From Fischerella sp. PCC 9431 (GTDB lineage Bacteria; Cyanobacteriota; Cyanobacteriia; Cyanobacteriales; Nostocaceae), in assembly GCF_000447295.1 (NCBI RefSeq), contig NZ_KE650771.1:369500-433499 (forward strand): DNA of 64,000 bases, read 5' to 3'. Made by a program: the position numbers and the translations under genes. The notes beneath the pieces were generated by a model that was not told the origin of the DNA, did not search any database, and saw only the letters and a list, made by a program, of their open reading frames with translations. Every line of letters begins with the position of its first letter. Within the stretch, counting starts at the first letter, position 1. This document shows, in pieces, positions 29,670 through 38,065 of this stretch.

Positions 29670-30668
29670 ATGAATAATACGATACCTCTCAAGAAAGCAG
29701 CTCATATTAAAACTAAAAACTCTACATCTCAGTTTGATATGGTGCGTACTTATCTTCATGAAATTGGGCGTATTCCTCTACTAAATTATGAACAAGAGAT
29801 TTGTTTATCTAAACAAGTACAACAGATGGTAGCGATATTAGTTGTACAGGATAAATTGGCATTAGAATTAAAGCGTAAACCTACACTACAAGAGTGGGCA
29901 AGTCATCTAAAAATAAGTGAAGAAAAATTGCTTGATTTGTTAAATCAAGGGCAACAAGCCAAGCAGAAAATGCTATTAGCTAATTTGCGATTAGTTGTTT
30001 CTATTGCTAAAAAATACCAAAAACGTAATCTAGACTTGTTAGATTTAATTCAAGAAGGTACGTTAGGTCTAGAACGAGGAATTGAGAAATTTGATCCAAC
30101 AAAAGGCTACAAATTTTCAACTTATGCTTATTGGTGGATTCGCCAAGCAATGACACGAGCGATCGCACAACAAGGACGTACAATTCGCTTACCTATTCAC
30201 ATCACTGAAAAACTAAACAAAATAAAATCTACTCAACGAGAATTATCTCAGAAATTAGGGCGTACCCCCAGCACAGGAGAAATTGCTCAAGCGCTTGATT
30301 TAGAACCTGATGAAATTAGACAACACTGGCTTTCTGCACGTCAACCCGTTTCTTTAGAAATGCGAGTCGGGACAGAATTAGACACAGAATTACAGGAGAT
30401 GTTAGAAGACGATAGCTTATCTCCTGAAAACTACACAATCCAAAAATCTCTGAATCAAGATATTCAAAAATTGTTATCTAAGTTACCTCCTCAACAACAG
30501 GAAATATTGACTTTACGCTTTGGCTTAGTTGATGGAAATGAACTCTCATTAGCAGCAATTGGTGAACGGATTGGCATGAGCCGGGAAAGGGTAAGACAAT
30601 TAGAACAAAAAGCTCTGAATACTCTCCGAAGACATCAGAATACACTTAGTTCCTATTTAGCAAGTTAG
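29670..30668 (+). CDS. Group 2 RNA polymerase sigma-70 factor
   Basis: A 332-residue sigma factor lacking the long region 1.1 of RpoD. Region 1.2 begins [20 protein letters not shown]. Regions 2.2-2.4 (core binding and -10 recognition) read [20 protein letters not shown] through [20 protein letters not shown]. Region 4.2 is [20 protein letters not shown]. These are the SigB/C/D/E-type alternative sigma factors of cyanobacteria, used for stress, dark or nitrogen responses; the exact paralogue is not assigned. It stands alone with its own promoter region. Confidence 0.94.
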   Translation: MNNTIPLKKAAHIKTKNSTSQFDMVRTYLHEIGRIPLLNYEQEICLSKQVQQMVAILVVQDKLALELKRKPTLQEWASHLKISEEKLLDLLNQGQQAKQKMLLANLRLVVSIAKKYQKRNLDLLDLIQEGTLGLERGIEKFDPTKGYKFSTYAYWWIRQAMTRAIAQQGRTIRLPIHITEKLNKIKSTQRELSQKLGRTPSTGEIAQALDLEPDEIRQHWLSARQPVSLEMRVGTELDTELQEMLEDDSLSPENYTIQKSLNQDIQKLLSKLPPQQQEILTLRFGLVDGNELSLAAIGERIGMSRERVRQLEQKALNTLRRHQNTLSSYLAS

Positions 30669-30743
30669 TAAAAACAGCAACTTTTAATTCTCTTTAAAAT
30701 CAGGTATATAATCAGGGATTAAGGAATAGATTTTAATGTCCTG

Positions 30744-30780
30744 TTTATAGGCATAAACTTTGTGAATTTATGCCTATAAA
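30744..30780. terminator. Perfect 14-bp inverted repeat after the sigma factor gene
   Basis: TTTATAGGCATAAA and TTTATGCCTATAAA (30744-30757, 30767-30780), exactly complementary with a 9-base loop. It starts 75 bases after the sigma factor stop. No T-run follows, so termination is plausible but not certain; it could also be a regulator site for the next gene. Confidence 0.55.
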
Positions 30781-30924
30781 AAACACTTTAGTATTTATAA
30801 TACGAAAAAATAAATTTGCGTAAATTATAGATTTTGATGATATCTTTGATTATTATCTTTGTTAACGCTGAAAACTTAAGTTCATAGTTGATAGCGTCAA
30901 TTAACTTGATTTTTTGGAAAGGTC

Positions 30925-31293
30925 ATGAATAAAAAATTAGCATTAGCTTTGCTTGCCAGTCCGACCATTTTCACTTCTTTATTATCTGTCATCGGCATAG
31001 TAAATCCTGCTCATGCGGCTTCACCAGTAATGCGTTTAAAAGACGGAGAAGCGTGCATCAGACATCCTCACGTTAGTTATGATCGCTTTGTATGTATACG
31101 GGCTTCCAAAGTAGATCCCCGTTATTCCACTGCATCTAAATTTAATGCAGTCAATTTTTCAAGTGATAAGGTAGCAATGCTAAACTTTACTGAAGAGGAA
31201 AGTGATGCTGCGCTTGCTACATTTGGTTGTGATTGTCCCTATTGTATGAATGCTCTACGTGCTTTGCGTGGTCAAGCACCTGTAGTTTATTAG
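30925..31293 (+). CDS. Small secreted protein with CxCxxC motif
   Basis: A 122-residue protein. The N-terminus MNKKLALALLASPTIFTSLL leads to a signal peptide ending at PAHAA (cleavage about 31-32). The mature part of about 90 residues has Cys at ACIRHP and FVCIRA and a C-terminal FGCDCPYCMNALR, whose CxCxxC could bind metal or form disulfides. I do not recognise a named family. GGAAAGG precedes the ATG. It is alone and has an AT-rich promoter region with the perfect inverted repeat about 145 bases upstream. Confidence 0.78.
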   Translation: MNKKLALALLASPTIFTSLLSVIGIVNPAHAASPVMRLKDGEACIRHPHVSYDRFVCIRASKVDPRYSTASKFNAVNFSSDKVAMLNFTEEESDAALATFGCDCPYCMNALRALRGQAPVVY

Positions 31294-31398
31294 AATCTTA
31301 AAGTGAATGCGATCGCATAGTTAGGGAAGGCATATATAAAGTAATAGAGATGATGCATTGATCATCTCTATTTATTACAAAAATCTATTATTAGACCA

Positions 31399-32550
31399 TC
31401 AGTTCTGGGTTGCCAAATTTCGGCGTAGCCCTAATCCAATTAATAAACCAATGATTACAATTAAAATCATATAACCTAAAGCAATGAATCTGGTTGTTAG
31501 AGGTGGTGCAATTCCCTCTACTTCAATTTCTCTTTCTAATCGCAAAGGTGAAAATTGACGGACTGCATTCGTCAAGGGAGAGATTTCTATTTCTATTTTA
31601 TGGGGTGCGCCATCAAAAAACTGTTGCTGCCATATAAATTGCCCTGTGGTATCTGGAATACCTTTGTAGCTAAAAGCAGCCCATCCATCTTCTAGTTGGG
31701 TAGCTTTGATGTTTAAAAGTATATCCTTGGCAGGCTGATTAGTTTTTTGATCAATGACTTTCACTCCCAATTTAGCAGTTTGTCCCACAGTTGCACTCTT
31801 ATCTCCCAAAATTTGGGTCTGCAAACCATCTTGCTGTACTATCCCAGAATCACTAATACTAGGTGTATGCTGGATCGTATGAGAATGGGCAACTGTTGCA
31901 CTCAGATTAATAACTAACATGGCAATTATTGCCACTATCATTGCCACACTCAACAATATTCGTACTCGTTCAGGTGCAATTTCTCCTGGTAGAATCTTTT
32001 GCTGTCCTCCAATCACCCAGCCACCACCAAATCCGACAACCAATAAAATTACAGCTAAAATACCGAAATTGCGAAACTTCACCCAATTTTCCGATACTGA
32101 AAGTGTCAGAGTTTGTTCAATCGGGTTGAAAGCATTTGCCACATTAGGAGTAACATTCACCTGGAAATGATACTTACCCCTAATGGGTAACATTTGCTGC
32201 CATTGCATTTCACCTTTAGGGGCGTTGGTAGTCATTTCCAACAGCTTTGTACCTTCCACAATGGGAAAGTCTGTCGTGAACCAGGGATTTTTAGACGGAG
32301 TTAAAATCTTCAGGTTGATCTTGGCATTTTCCAAAGGTTTACCTGCGCCATCGACTGCTTGCAGTTTCAGCTTCACAGGTGATTGAGGTGAACTGGCTTC
32401 AGCTTCAAAAGGTAATATCTGATTAACAGGTGGTTCTGTTGTTAATCGTATAGTTGGCTGAGGCGACTGCGATAAACCAATCAAAGTATATAAAACCACA
32501 CTCATCAGACAAGCAAAACTGATGAGTGCAGAAAACTTAAATTTTGACAT
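31399..32550 (-). CDS. YtkA-like membrane protein beside CbtB
   Basis: A 383-residue protein with an N-terminal membrane anchor (about 5-27). It has two beta-sandwich repeats outside the membrane: one near residues 55-150 (VKLKLQAVDGAGKPLENAKI ... QWQQMLPIRGKYHFQVNV) and one near 245-335 (LGVKVIDQKTNQPAKDILL ... FIWQQQFFDGAPHKIEIEI). Between them lie two spans (about 160-180 and 195-220), with a His-containing AHSHTIQHTP. A last span is at about 357-377. The repeats resemble the YtkA-like domain, found with metal or cytochrome assembly proteins; this is inferred. It starts 43 bases after the CbtB-like gene and is probably co-transcribed. The ATG at 32550 has AGGGTG upstream. Confidence 0.68.
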   Translation of the reverse strand: MSKFKFSALISFACLMSVVLYTLIGLSQSPQPTIRLTTEPPVNQILPFEAEASSPQSPVKLKLQAVDGAGKPLENAKINLKILTPSKNPWFTTDFPIVEGTKLLEMTTNAPKGEMQWQQMLPIRGKYHFQVNVTPNVANAFNPIEQTLTLSVSENWVKFRNFGILAVILLVVGFGGGWVIGGQQKILPGEIAPERVRILLSVAMIVAIIAMLVINLSATVAHSHTIQHTPSISDSGIVQQDGLQTQILGDKSATVGQTAKLGVKVIDQKTNQPAKDILLNIKATQLEDGWAAFSYKGIPDTTGQFIWQQQFFDGAPHKIEIEISPLTNAVRQFSPLRLEREIEVEGIAPPLTTRFIALGYMILIVIIGLLIGLGLRRNLATQN

Positions 32551-32593
32551 TTTCACCCTGAGTTTATTTATTGCAAGGCGATCTGAGCAGATT

Positions 32594-32785
32594 TTAGTGG
32601 CAACTTACCATCAAAGTGTGGTGACGCAGAGAGTGGGCGCGATTGTGAACTGCGGGGAGAGTACTGAAGTAAACAGTCCAAAGTGTCAAAGCACAGAGTG
32701 ATACATAAAGTGTTGCTTGCACAGGCTTAGATAAAGTTACCTGGGCTGTCTTTTGCCAAACTGAAGGATGAGCTTGTGTATGCAT
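32594..32785 (-). CDS. CbtB-like metal transporter subunit
   Basis: A 63-residue protein with one membrane span (about 22-42) and the hallmark C-terminus of CbtB: VHNRAHSLRHHTLMVSCH, rich in His with a terminal CH. CbtB is a small subunit of a predicted cobalt (or nickel) importer, normally paired with CbtA and often under B12 control. No CbtA gene is adjacent. GAGGTAG precedes the ATG. It heads a probable two-gene unit with the YtkA-like protein and diverges from ocp. Confidence 0.75.
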   Translation of the reverse strand: MHTQAHPSVWQKTAQVTLSKPVQATLYVSLCALTLWTVYFSTLPAVHNRAHSLRHHTLMVSCH

Positions 32786-32976
32786 TATCTACCTCGCATC
32801 AAATCTAGAACAGTTTATTAAGTAGCTGATCTAGTAGTTAATTCACATTTATACACTTTTTAGTTGCAAGAATTGTCATGAATTTCTTACTTTTTGCGAT
32901 CGCTATAGCTACTTTAAGGGCTGTACTGCTTTGCAGAAACCGCAGGATAGCTCTTATTACAAAATTCATTAGTTCA

Positions 32977-32993
32977 GCACTAGTTTCCTGGCT
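32977..32993 (-). promoter_or_regulatory. B12-box-like sequence upstream of cbtB (weak)
   Basis: On the minus strand the sequence AGCCAGGAAACTAGTGC resembles the B12 box consensus AGYCMGRAGACCUGCC in its first eight bases. A CCGCGCAGTA stretch some 44 bases 5' of it loosely resembles the CCGCAACTG element. The other conserved parts of the cobalamin riboswitch (the GGGAA and GGTGAAAATCC blocks) are not seen, so this may be a decayed or chance match. Confidence 0.2.
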
Positions 32994-33178
32994 CGTTGAT
33001 GGTTGCACAAATGTTCACTTCTGCTAGTACTGCGCGGAATCAGTAAAAAACAAGTAAAGATTTGTTAATTTTTGTAATGATTTATGATAGTTTAATGATT
33101 GAGAGATAAGTTATATCGCCCAAATGCTCTCCTTGTTATCTTTTTGCCAGTTGCAAACCTAGTAAGGTAAATTTTTTT

Positions 33179-34138
33179 ATGCCGTTTACTATTGACTCAG
33201 CTCGTGGTATTTTCCCAAAAACTCTATCTGCTGATGCAGTACCAGCCACGATCGCTAGATTCAATCAGCTTAGTGCTGAAGACCAACTAGCATGGACTTG
33301 GTTTGCTTATCTTGAGATGGGTAAAACCATCACTGTTGCTGCTCCAGGAGCTGCTAGTATGCAGTTTGCAGAAGCAACTTTGAATCAAATTCGGCAAATG
33401 ACTTTCTCTGAGCAAACGCAGGTTATGTGTGACTTAGCAAACCACGCTGATACACAGATTTGCCGTACTTACGCTACTTGGTCTGCAAACATCAAGTTAG
33501 GATTCTGGTATCAACTTGGGCAATGGATGGATCAGGGGATTGTTGCTCCCATCCCAGCAGGCTATCAGCTTTCTGCTAATGCTTCAGCAGTCCTGCAAGC
33601 AGTTAGAGAACTGGATCAGGGTCAACAAATTACAGTCTTACGCAGTGCTGTGGTAGATATGGGGTTTGATCCAAGCAAGTTGGGTGACTATAAAAGAGTT
33701 ACTGAACCTGTTGTTGCTCCCAAAGAAGTTTCACAGCGAACTCAAGTCACCATTGAAGGCATTGACAATCCAACGGTGCTGAGTTACATGGATAATTTAA
33801 ATGCCAATGACTTTGGAGCTTTGATTGATCTATTCGCACCTGATGCTGCTCTGCAACCTCCTTTCCAAAAACCAATTGTTGGTAGGGATGCTATTCTTCG
33901 ATTTTTTAATGAGGAATGTCAGAACCTCAAATTAATGCCAGAACGAGGCGTTGCAGAACCCGCAGAAGATGGCTATACCCAGGTGAAAGTGACTGGTAAA
34001 GTACAAACTCCGTGGTTTGGTGCAGCTGTGGGAATGAATATGGCTTGGCGATTCTTGCTCAATCCCAAAGGCAAGATTTTCTTTGTAGCAATTGATTTGC
34101 TGGCTTCTCCCAAAGAACTTTTGAATTTAGTTCGCTAG
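33179..34138 (+). CDS. ocp: Orange carotenoid protein
   Basis: Blue-light photoreceptor that binds a keto-carotenoid and, when active, docks on the phycobilisome to quench excess energy. A 319-residue protein with the all-helical N-terminal domain (1-165), a linker and an NTF2-like C-terminal domain (from about 192). Carotenoid contacts are intact: W41, Y44, W110, and Y203 and W290 in the C-terminal domain (Y201 and W288 in Synechocystis; the linker is two residues longer here). R155, needed for closure and phycobilisome binding, is present. The family start MPFTIDSARG fixes the ATG. It resembles OCP1 and has frp right after it. Confidence 0.98.
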   Translation: MPFTIDSARGIFPKTLSADAVPATIARFNQLSAEDQLAWTWFAYLEMGKTITVAAPGAASMQFAEATLNQIRQMTFSEQTQVMCDLANHADTQICRTYATWSANIKLGFWYQLGQWMDQGIVAPIPAGYQLSANASAVLQAVRELDQGQQITVLRSAVVDMGFDPSKLGDYKRVTEPVVAPKEVSQRTQVTIEGIDNPTVLSYMDNLNANDFGALIDLFAPDAALQPPFQKPIVGRDAILRFFNEECQNLKLMPERGVAEPAEDGYTQVKVTGKVQTPWFGAAVGMNMAWRFLLNPKGKIFFVAIDLLASPKELLNLVR

Positions 34139-34257
34139 AGAAAGCTCAATGTAAGTAAGCCTGATTAATTACGTGAGCGCTCTTAACAGAGCGCTCCGTC
34201 ATTTGAGGTAGATGGCATAACTTAGTATGAAAAATGACTGCATAGATTTTAGGGTTA

Positions 34258-34587
34258 ATGAAGCAAGTGAGTGACGCTGAGTGGTCTAAGACCGAGAAAG
34301 AAGTAGCTCAACAAGCCTTCAAAAGAGCTTATGAGCGAGAAATAAATACTTTGATCAAAGAAGTTTGCGAACAAGCAAGTGCGATCGCAGAGCTTGATCA
34401 TGTATGGCAATTACACAATTTCTTGAGTGCAAGGAGACACGAGATTGATGGCAAGTACGACTACAGATATTCAGTTCTCATCTTTGTGTTTGCGAGGTTG
34501 GTCAAAGAAGGTTGGCTACATCTCGATGAACTAAAGGGATTGAATACAGATAAGCTGACTAAAATAGCGGCTCTTACTCGTATATGA
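34258..34587 (+). CDS. frp: Fluorescence recovery protein
   Basis: Small dimeric protein that speeds return of active OCP to its resting form, ending photoprotection. A 109-residue protein clearly homologous to Synechocystis FRP through EQASAIAELDHVWQLHNFLS and ARRHEIDGKYDYRYSVLIFV. W50, H53 and R60 of the OCP-binding face are present, but the aspartate at position 54 is Asn here. It starts 119 bases after ocp on the same strand. A hairpin at 34664 follows. The gene pair order ocp-frp is usual for OCP1. Confidence 0.95.
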   Translation: MKQVSDAEWSKTEKEVAQQAFKRAYEREINTLIKEVCEQASAIAELDHVWQLHNFLSARRHEIDGKYDYRYSVLIFVFARLVKEGWLHLDELKGLNTDKLTKIAALTRI

Positions 34588-34663
34588 TTGGTATTAGTAA
34601 TTGGTGGCAATTTGCTAAGTTCACAATACCTAATATCAATTAACTGCTTTTTAACAAAAACTA

Positions 34664-34705
34664 ACCGCCACACCGTCGCCACAACAAAGCCATAGGTGTG
34701 GCGGT
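34664..34705. terminator. Long hairpin after frp
   Basis: Perfect 11-bp stem ACCGCCACACC / GGTGTGGCGGT with a 20-base loop, 76 bases after the frp stop. The 3' side (TCTAATTAG) is only moderately T-rich, so it is a likely but not strong terminator of the ocp-frp unit. Confidence 0.55.
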
Positions 34706-34818
34706 CTAATTAGCCAACCCAAGTTACTAGTCATTGATTAGCGCGATCGCTTTGTTTGATTCCCCTCCAGATGTGAAAAACTAAGGCTAATATACTAAGA
34801 TCTAAAATCTAAAATGAT

Positions 34819-36597
34819 ATGACCTTATTTTCTATTGAACATTTGCGGGTTGCCTATCCTCACCGTAGTCATGAACATACTCACTGGGCTGTAGATGATG
34901 TATCTTTTAGCCTACAACCAGGTGAAAAAATGGGGTTGGTAGGAGAGTCTGGGTGTGGTAAATCAACTTTAGGAAGAGCTGCAATGCGGTTGTTACCACC
35001 ATCTACTCGCATTGAGGGCCAGGTGACATTTCAAGGTCAATCAGTATTTGATTTAACACCACTGCAAATGCGGAAATTTCGGGGTGAGGCGGTAGCACTG
35101 ATATTTCAAGACCCAATGACGCGCCTTGACCCATTGATGACCATTGGCAATCATTGTGTAGAAACATTAAAAGCGCACTCACCCCAGTTGTCAGCAAAAG
35201 CAGCGAAAGAAAAAGCGATCGCCACTTTAGAAAAGGTTAATATACCAGCAACTCGCTGGAATCAGTATCCCCATGAGTTTAGTGGTGGAATGCGACAACG
35301 GGTAGCAATTGCTTTAGCTTTGTTGTTACAACCAAAGCTAATAGTTGCTGATGAACCCACCACCAGCTTAGATGTCACAGTCTCAGCCCAGATTCTGCAA
35401 GAACTCACCCGACTGTGTGCAGAAGAAAACATGGCATTACTCTTAATTTCCCATGATTTGGCAATGGTTGCAGAGTATTGCGCTCGCATCGGCGTTATGT
35501 ATAACGGCAAAATGGTAGAAATGGGTGCAACAGAATCTGTATTTCGACATCCAGAACACGAATACACGCGATCGCTCCTCCAGGCGGCTTTGCATATTCA
35601 AAGTGTAGAAGAGACTGAGGAGGGACAAGGAGGACAAAGAGGACAAGGGGGACAAAGAGGACAAGGAGGACAAGGGGGACAAGGAGGACAAGGGGGACAA
35701 GGAGGAATTTCTCTTTTATCTTTTCCCCATCCCCAATCCCCAATCCCCATTACCCCTTATCCCCAGAGGGGGCCCCACCTTCCCCAATCCCCTATATTGC
35801 GTGTCCAAGACCTCAAACAGCACTATACTATCGAGCCTAATTTTGTTGAGCGCATATTTAAAGGTCAAGGTCAAACTATCAAAGCTGTTGATGGCATTAA
35901 CTTAGAATTATACCCAGGGGAAATTTTAGGATTAGTCGGGGAATCTGGTTGTGGCAAGAGTACCTTATCGCGGACAATATTGCAACTAGTTCGTCCCAGT
36001 GCTGGTAAAGTCGAGTTTCTTGGTAAAGACATCACTAACTTATCTCGACAAGAAATCCGCCAGCAACGACGACAAATGCAAATGGTATTTCAAGACCCTC
36101 ATGCTTGTCTTAATCCGGCGATGACTGTAGGACAAAGTATCGCTGATCCACTATTAATTCATCAGATCGCAACTCCTGAAGAAGCGAAACAGCAAGTTTT
36201 GGGGATGCTGGAAAAAGTCGGGTTACAACCACCAGAGGTTTTTTATCAGCGTTATCCCTCAGATTTATCAGGAGGACAACAGCAACGAGTCGCAATTGCT
36301 CGTGCTTTGATTACTCATCCTAAACTTTTGATTTGTGATGAACCCGTGAGCATGTTAGATGCTAGCGTACAGTCGCAAGTATTAGATTTGATGTTGGAGT
36401 TGAAAGAAGAATTTGATTTAACGTATTTGTTTATTACTCATGATTTGTGGTTAGCGAGATTTTTGTGCGATCGCATTGCGGTCATGAACGGTGGCAAAAT
36501 AGTTGAAATCGGCCCCACGAAAGAAATTTTTGCCAACCCCCAACATCCCTATACGCAAACTCTCCTTGCTGCTGCACCTTTATTAGCAAGAGCTTGA
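34819..36597 (+). CDS. Fused double ATPase of a peptide-type ABC importer
   Basis: A 592-residue fusion of two ATP-binding subunits like DppD-DppF or the YejF/GsiA type, energising uptake of peptides, glutathione or nickel-like solutes. Domain 1 (about 1-262) has Walker A GESGCGKST (42-50), signature FSGGMRQRVAIA (about 154) and Walker B LIVADEP. Domain 2 (about 326-592) repeats Walker A GESGCGKST (374-382), signature LSGGQQQRVAIA and Walker B LLICDEP. Between them residues 268-325 are a low-complexity linker made of GGQ/RGQ units and then Pro/Ser-rich sequence, encoded by tandem DNA repeats. No permease or binding protein adjoins, so the partner genes are elsewhere. Heptamer repeats abut the start. 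Confidence 0.94.
   Translation: MTLFSIEHLRVAYPHRSHEHTHWAVDDVSFSLQPGEKMGLVGESGCGKSTLGRAAMRLLPPSTRIEGQVTFQGQSVFDLTPLQMRKFRGEAVALIFQDPMTRLDPLMTIGNHCVETLKAHSPQLSAKAAKEKAIATLEKVNIPATRWNQYPHEFSGGMRQRVAIALALLLQPKLIVADEPTTSLDVTVSAQILQELTRLCAEENMALLLISHDLAMVAEYCARIGVMYNGKMVEMGATESVFRHPEHEYTRSLLQAALHIQSVEETEEGQGGQRGQGGQRGQGGQGGQGGQGGQGGISLLSFPHPQSPIPITPYPQRGPHLPQSPILRVQDLKQHYTIEPNFVERIFKGQGQTIKAVDGINLELYPGEILGLVGESGCGKSTLSRTILQLVRPSAGKVEFLGKDITNLSRQEIRQQRRQMQMVFQDPHACLNPAMTVGQSIADPLLIHQIATPEEAKQQVLGMLEKVGLQPPEVFYQRYPSDLSGGQQQRVAIARALITHPKLLICDEPVSMLDASVQSQVLDLMLELKEEFDLTYLFITHDLWLARFLCDRIAVMNGGKIVEIGPTKEIFANPQHPYTQTLLAAAPLLARA
35622..35793. repeat. In-frame tandem repeat and C-rich element inside the ABC ATPase gene
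   Basis: 35622-35706 consists of 9-base units GGACAAGGA/GGACAAAGA/GGACAAGGG coding for GQG/GQR. 35723-35793 consists of CCCCATCCCCAATCCCC-type units coding for Pro/Ser/Ile. The second part is the same as intergenic repeats at 14.05 and 19.56 kb, so a spreading non-coding repeat has been accepted in frame as the linker between two ATPase domains. Confidence 0.9.
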
Positions 36598-36738
36598 GGA
36601 AGTAATGGTGTTGTCTCCATTTGTTCTAAGTGATGTTAGTATATGATCATTAGGTGACGTTATTTGCTTGATAAATTTATTATCACAGCATTAACACACC
36701 AGCAACAAACTATTGGCACACCAGGGTGATATTACTTG

Positions 36739-36770
36739 TATTTGATAGGTGCGATTGCACCCATCAAATA
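36739..36770. repeat. Long hairpin downstream of the ABC gene
   Basis: TATTTGAT-A-GGTGC / GCACC-C-ATCAAATA closes on a GATT tetraloop with one A-C mismatch. It is 142 bases after the stop and 27 bases before a second hairpin with a T-run. Confidence 0.6.
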
Positions 36771-36796
36771 CATAATTATTTTTCGTAAAAGTATGT

Positions 36797-36828
36797 CTCT
36801 CCTGTACTTTCCCAGGAGAGAATTTTTT
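36797..36828 (+). terminator. Intrinsic terminator
   Basis: 8-bp stem CTCTCCTG / CAGGAGAG with an 8-base loop, followed by AATTTTTT. It lies between the ABC gene and the convergent lipA and probably ends the former. Confidence 0.8.
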
Positions 36829-36875
36829 ATCTTAAAGTTTGTACTAACTACTAAACACTAATTGCAAACAATCTC

Positions 36876-37757
36876 CTATTCTTCTTCCCCAGCATGATAG
36901 GAACTACGAACCAGAGGGCCGGAACGCACATGACTAAACCCCATTTGTTTGGCGATCGCACCCAATTCATCAAATTCTGCGGGTGTCCAGTATTTTTGTA
37001 CTGGTAAATGTTCTAATGAAGGACGCATATACTGGCCAATTGTCAGGCGATCACATCCAACTTGACGCAGATCTGTCATGGTTTCAATGACTTCTTCGAC
37101 AGTTTCTCCGTGTCCCAACATCAAACCCGATTTGGTAGGGATACTGGGGTCAATTTCTTTCACAATTTGTAAAACTAAAAGCGAGCGATCGTACTTTGCG
37201 CCTCGGCGTACTGGCCCGGTTAACCGTCGCACTGTCTCGATATTATGGTTATAACAAGCTGGCTTTTTGTTGGCGATCGCAGCTATACGTTGCCATTCTC
37301 CATAAAAATCTGGAGTCAACACCTCAATTTGAGTCTTTGGGTTCACTTGGCGAATTGCTTCGATTGTTTTTACAAACCAACCAGCGCCTTGATCAGGTAA
37401 ATCATCACGGGCTACAGAAGTTAGTACCACATAACGCAGTCCCAACAGTTGTACAGCTTCTGCTACCTTTTTGGGTTCCTCTGGATCTAAAGGCATAGGT
37501 GCATGACCTTTATCTACTTGACAAAAAGCACAAGACCTAGTACAAGTCGGTCCCATAAGTAAAAAGGTGGCAGTTTTTTGGGCATAACACTCTCCTCGAT
37601 TTGGGCAACGTCCTTCTTCGCAAATAGTATGAATCTGGCGCTGTTTGATAATACGTTGTACCGTCGAGAGTTCACTAGCTTTGCCAATTGGGCGACGTAA
37701 CCACATTGGTATAGCAGCAATTTCAGACTTGAGTTGGTTTGTTCTAAACGAGGTCAT
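36876..37757 (-). CDS. lipA: Lipoyl synthase
   Basis: Radical SAM enzyme that inserts two sulfurs into protein-bound octanoyl groups to make lipoate. From the ATG at 37757 the protein has 293 residues. The auxiliary cluster motif C46-x4-C51-x5-C57 ([13 protein letters not shown]) and the radical SAM motif C72-x3-C76-x2-C79 (CTRSCAFC) are intact. An upstream in-frame GTG would add six residues; neither start has a strong ribosome site. Cyanobacteria often carry two lipA genes, and only one is visible here. Confidence 0.94.
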   Translation of the reverse strand: MTSFRTNQLKSEIAAIPMWLRRPIGKASELSTVQRIIKQRQIHTICEEGRCPNRGECYAQKTATFLLMGPTCTRSCAFCQVDKGHAPMPLDPEEPKKVAEAVQLLGLRYVVLTSVARDDLPDQGAGWFVKTIEAIRQVNPKTQIEVLTPDFYGEWQRIAAIANKKPACYNHNIETVRRLTGPVRRGAKYDRSLLVLQIVKEIDPSIPTKSGLMLGHGETVEEVIETMTDLRQVGCDRLTIGQYMRPSLEHLPVQKYWTPAEFDELGAIAKQMGFSHVRSGPLVRSSYHAGEEE

Positions 37758-38065
37758 GACATCCAAAAAATTCACGAAGTTGATTTGAACTAGGACAAAA
37801 AGTAAAAGGCAAAGAAAAAAGAAAGTTTTGATCCCTTTAACCGTTACTCTTTCGCGACTTGTGCAAAAAGTCTACTTTTATCACCATGACACAAATTACG
37901 AATCACAACAGCCGAAGTTAGTTAAAACACTTTAAAAAGTCGAAGCTTCTCCATGAAAATACTATCCCCCAATCCAGAGAAATATTGAGTATAGTGGGAG
38001 AACTCAGAGCCGCAAGGCAGTAAAAACACTATCAAAACCTAAAGTTTCTGTTAGAGAAAGCAGTC

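Noticed and set aside
32977-33180. Cobalamin riboswitch upstream of cbtB
   Set aside because: Only a partial B12-box match is present; the GGGAA and GGTGAAAATCC blocks and clear helices are missing, so it is kept only as a weak site.
35443-35743. Antisense frames rich in Ser/Leu/Pro over the ABC ATPase repeats
   Set aside because: They arise from translating a 9-base tandem repeat on the wrong strand; the plus-strand frame has intact ATPase domains on both sides.
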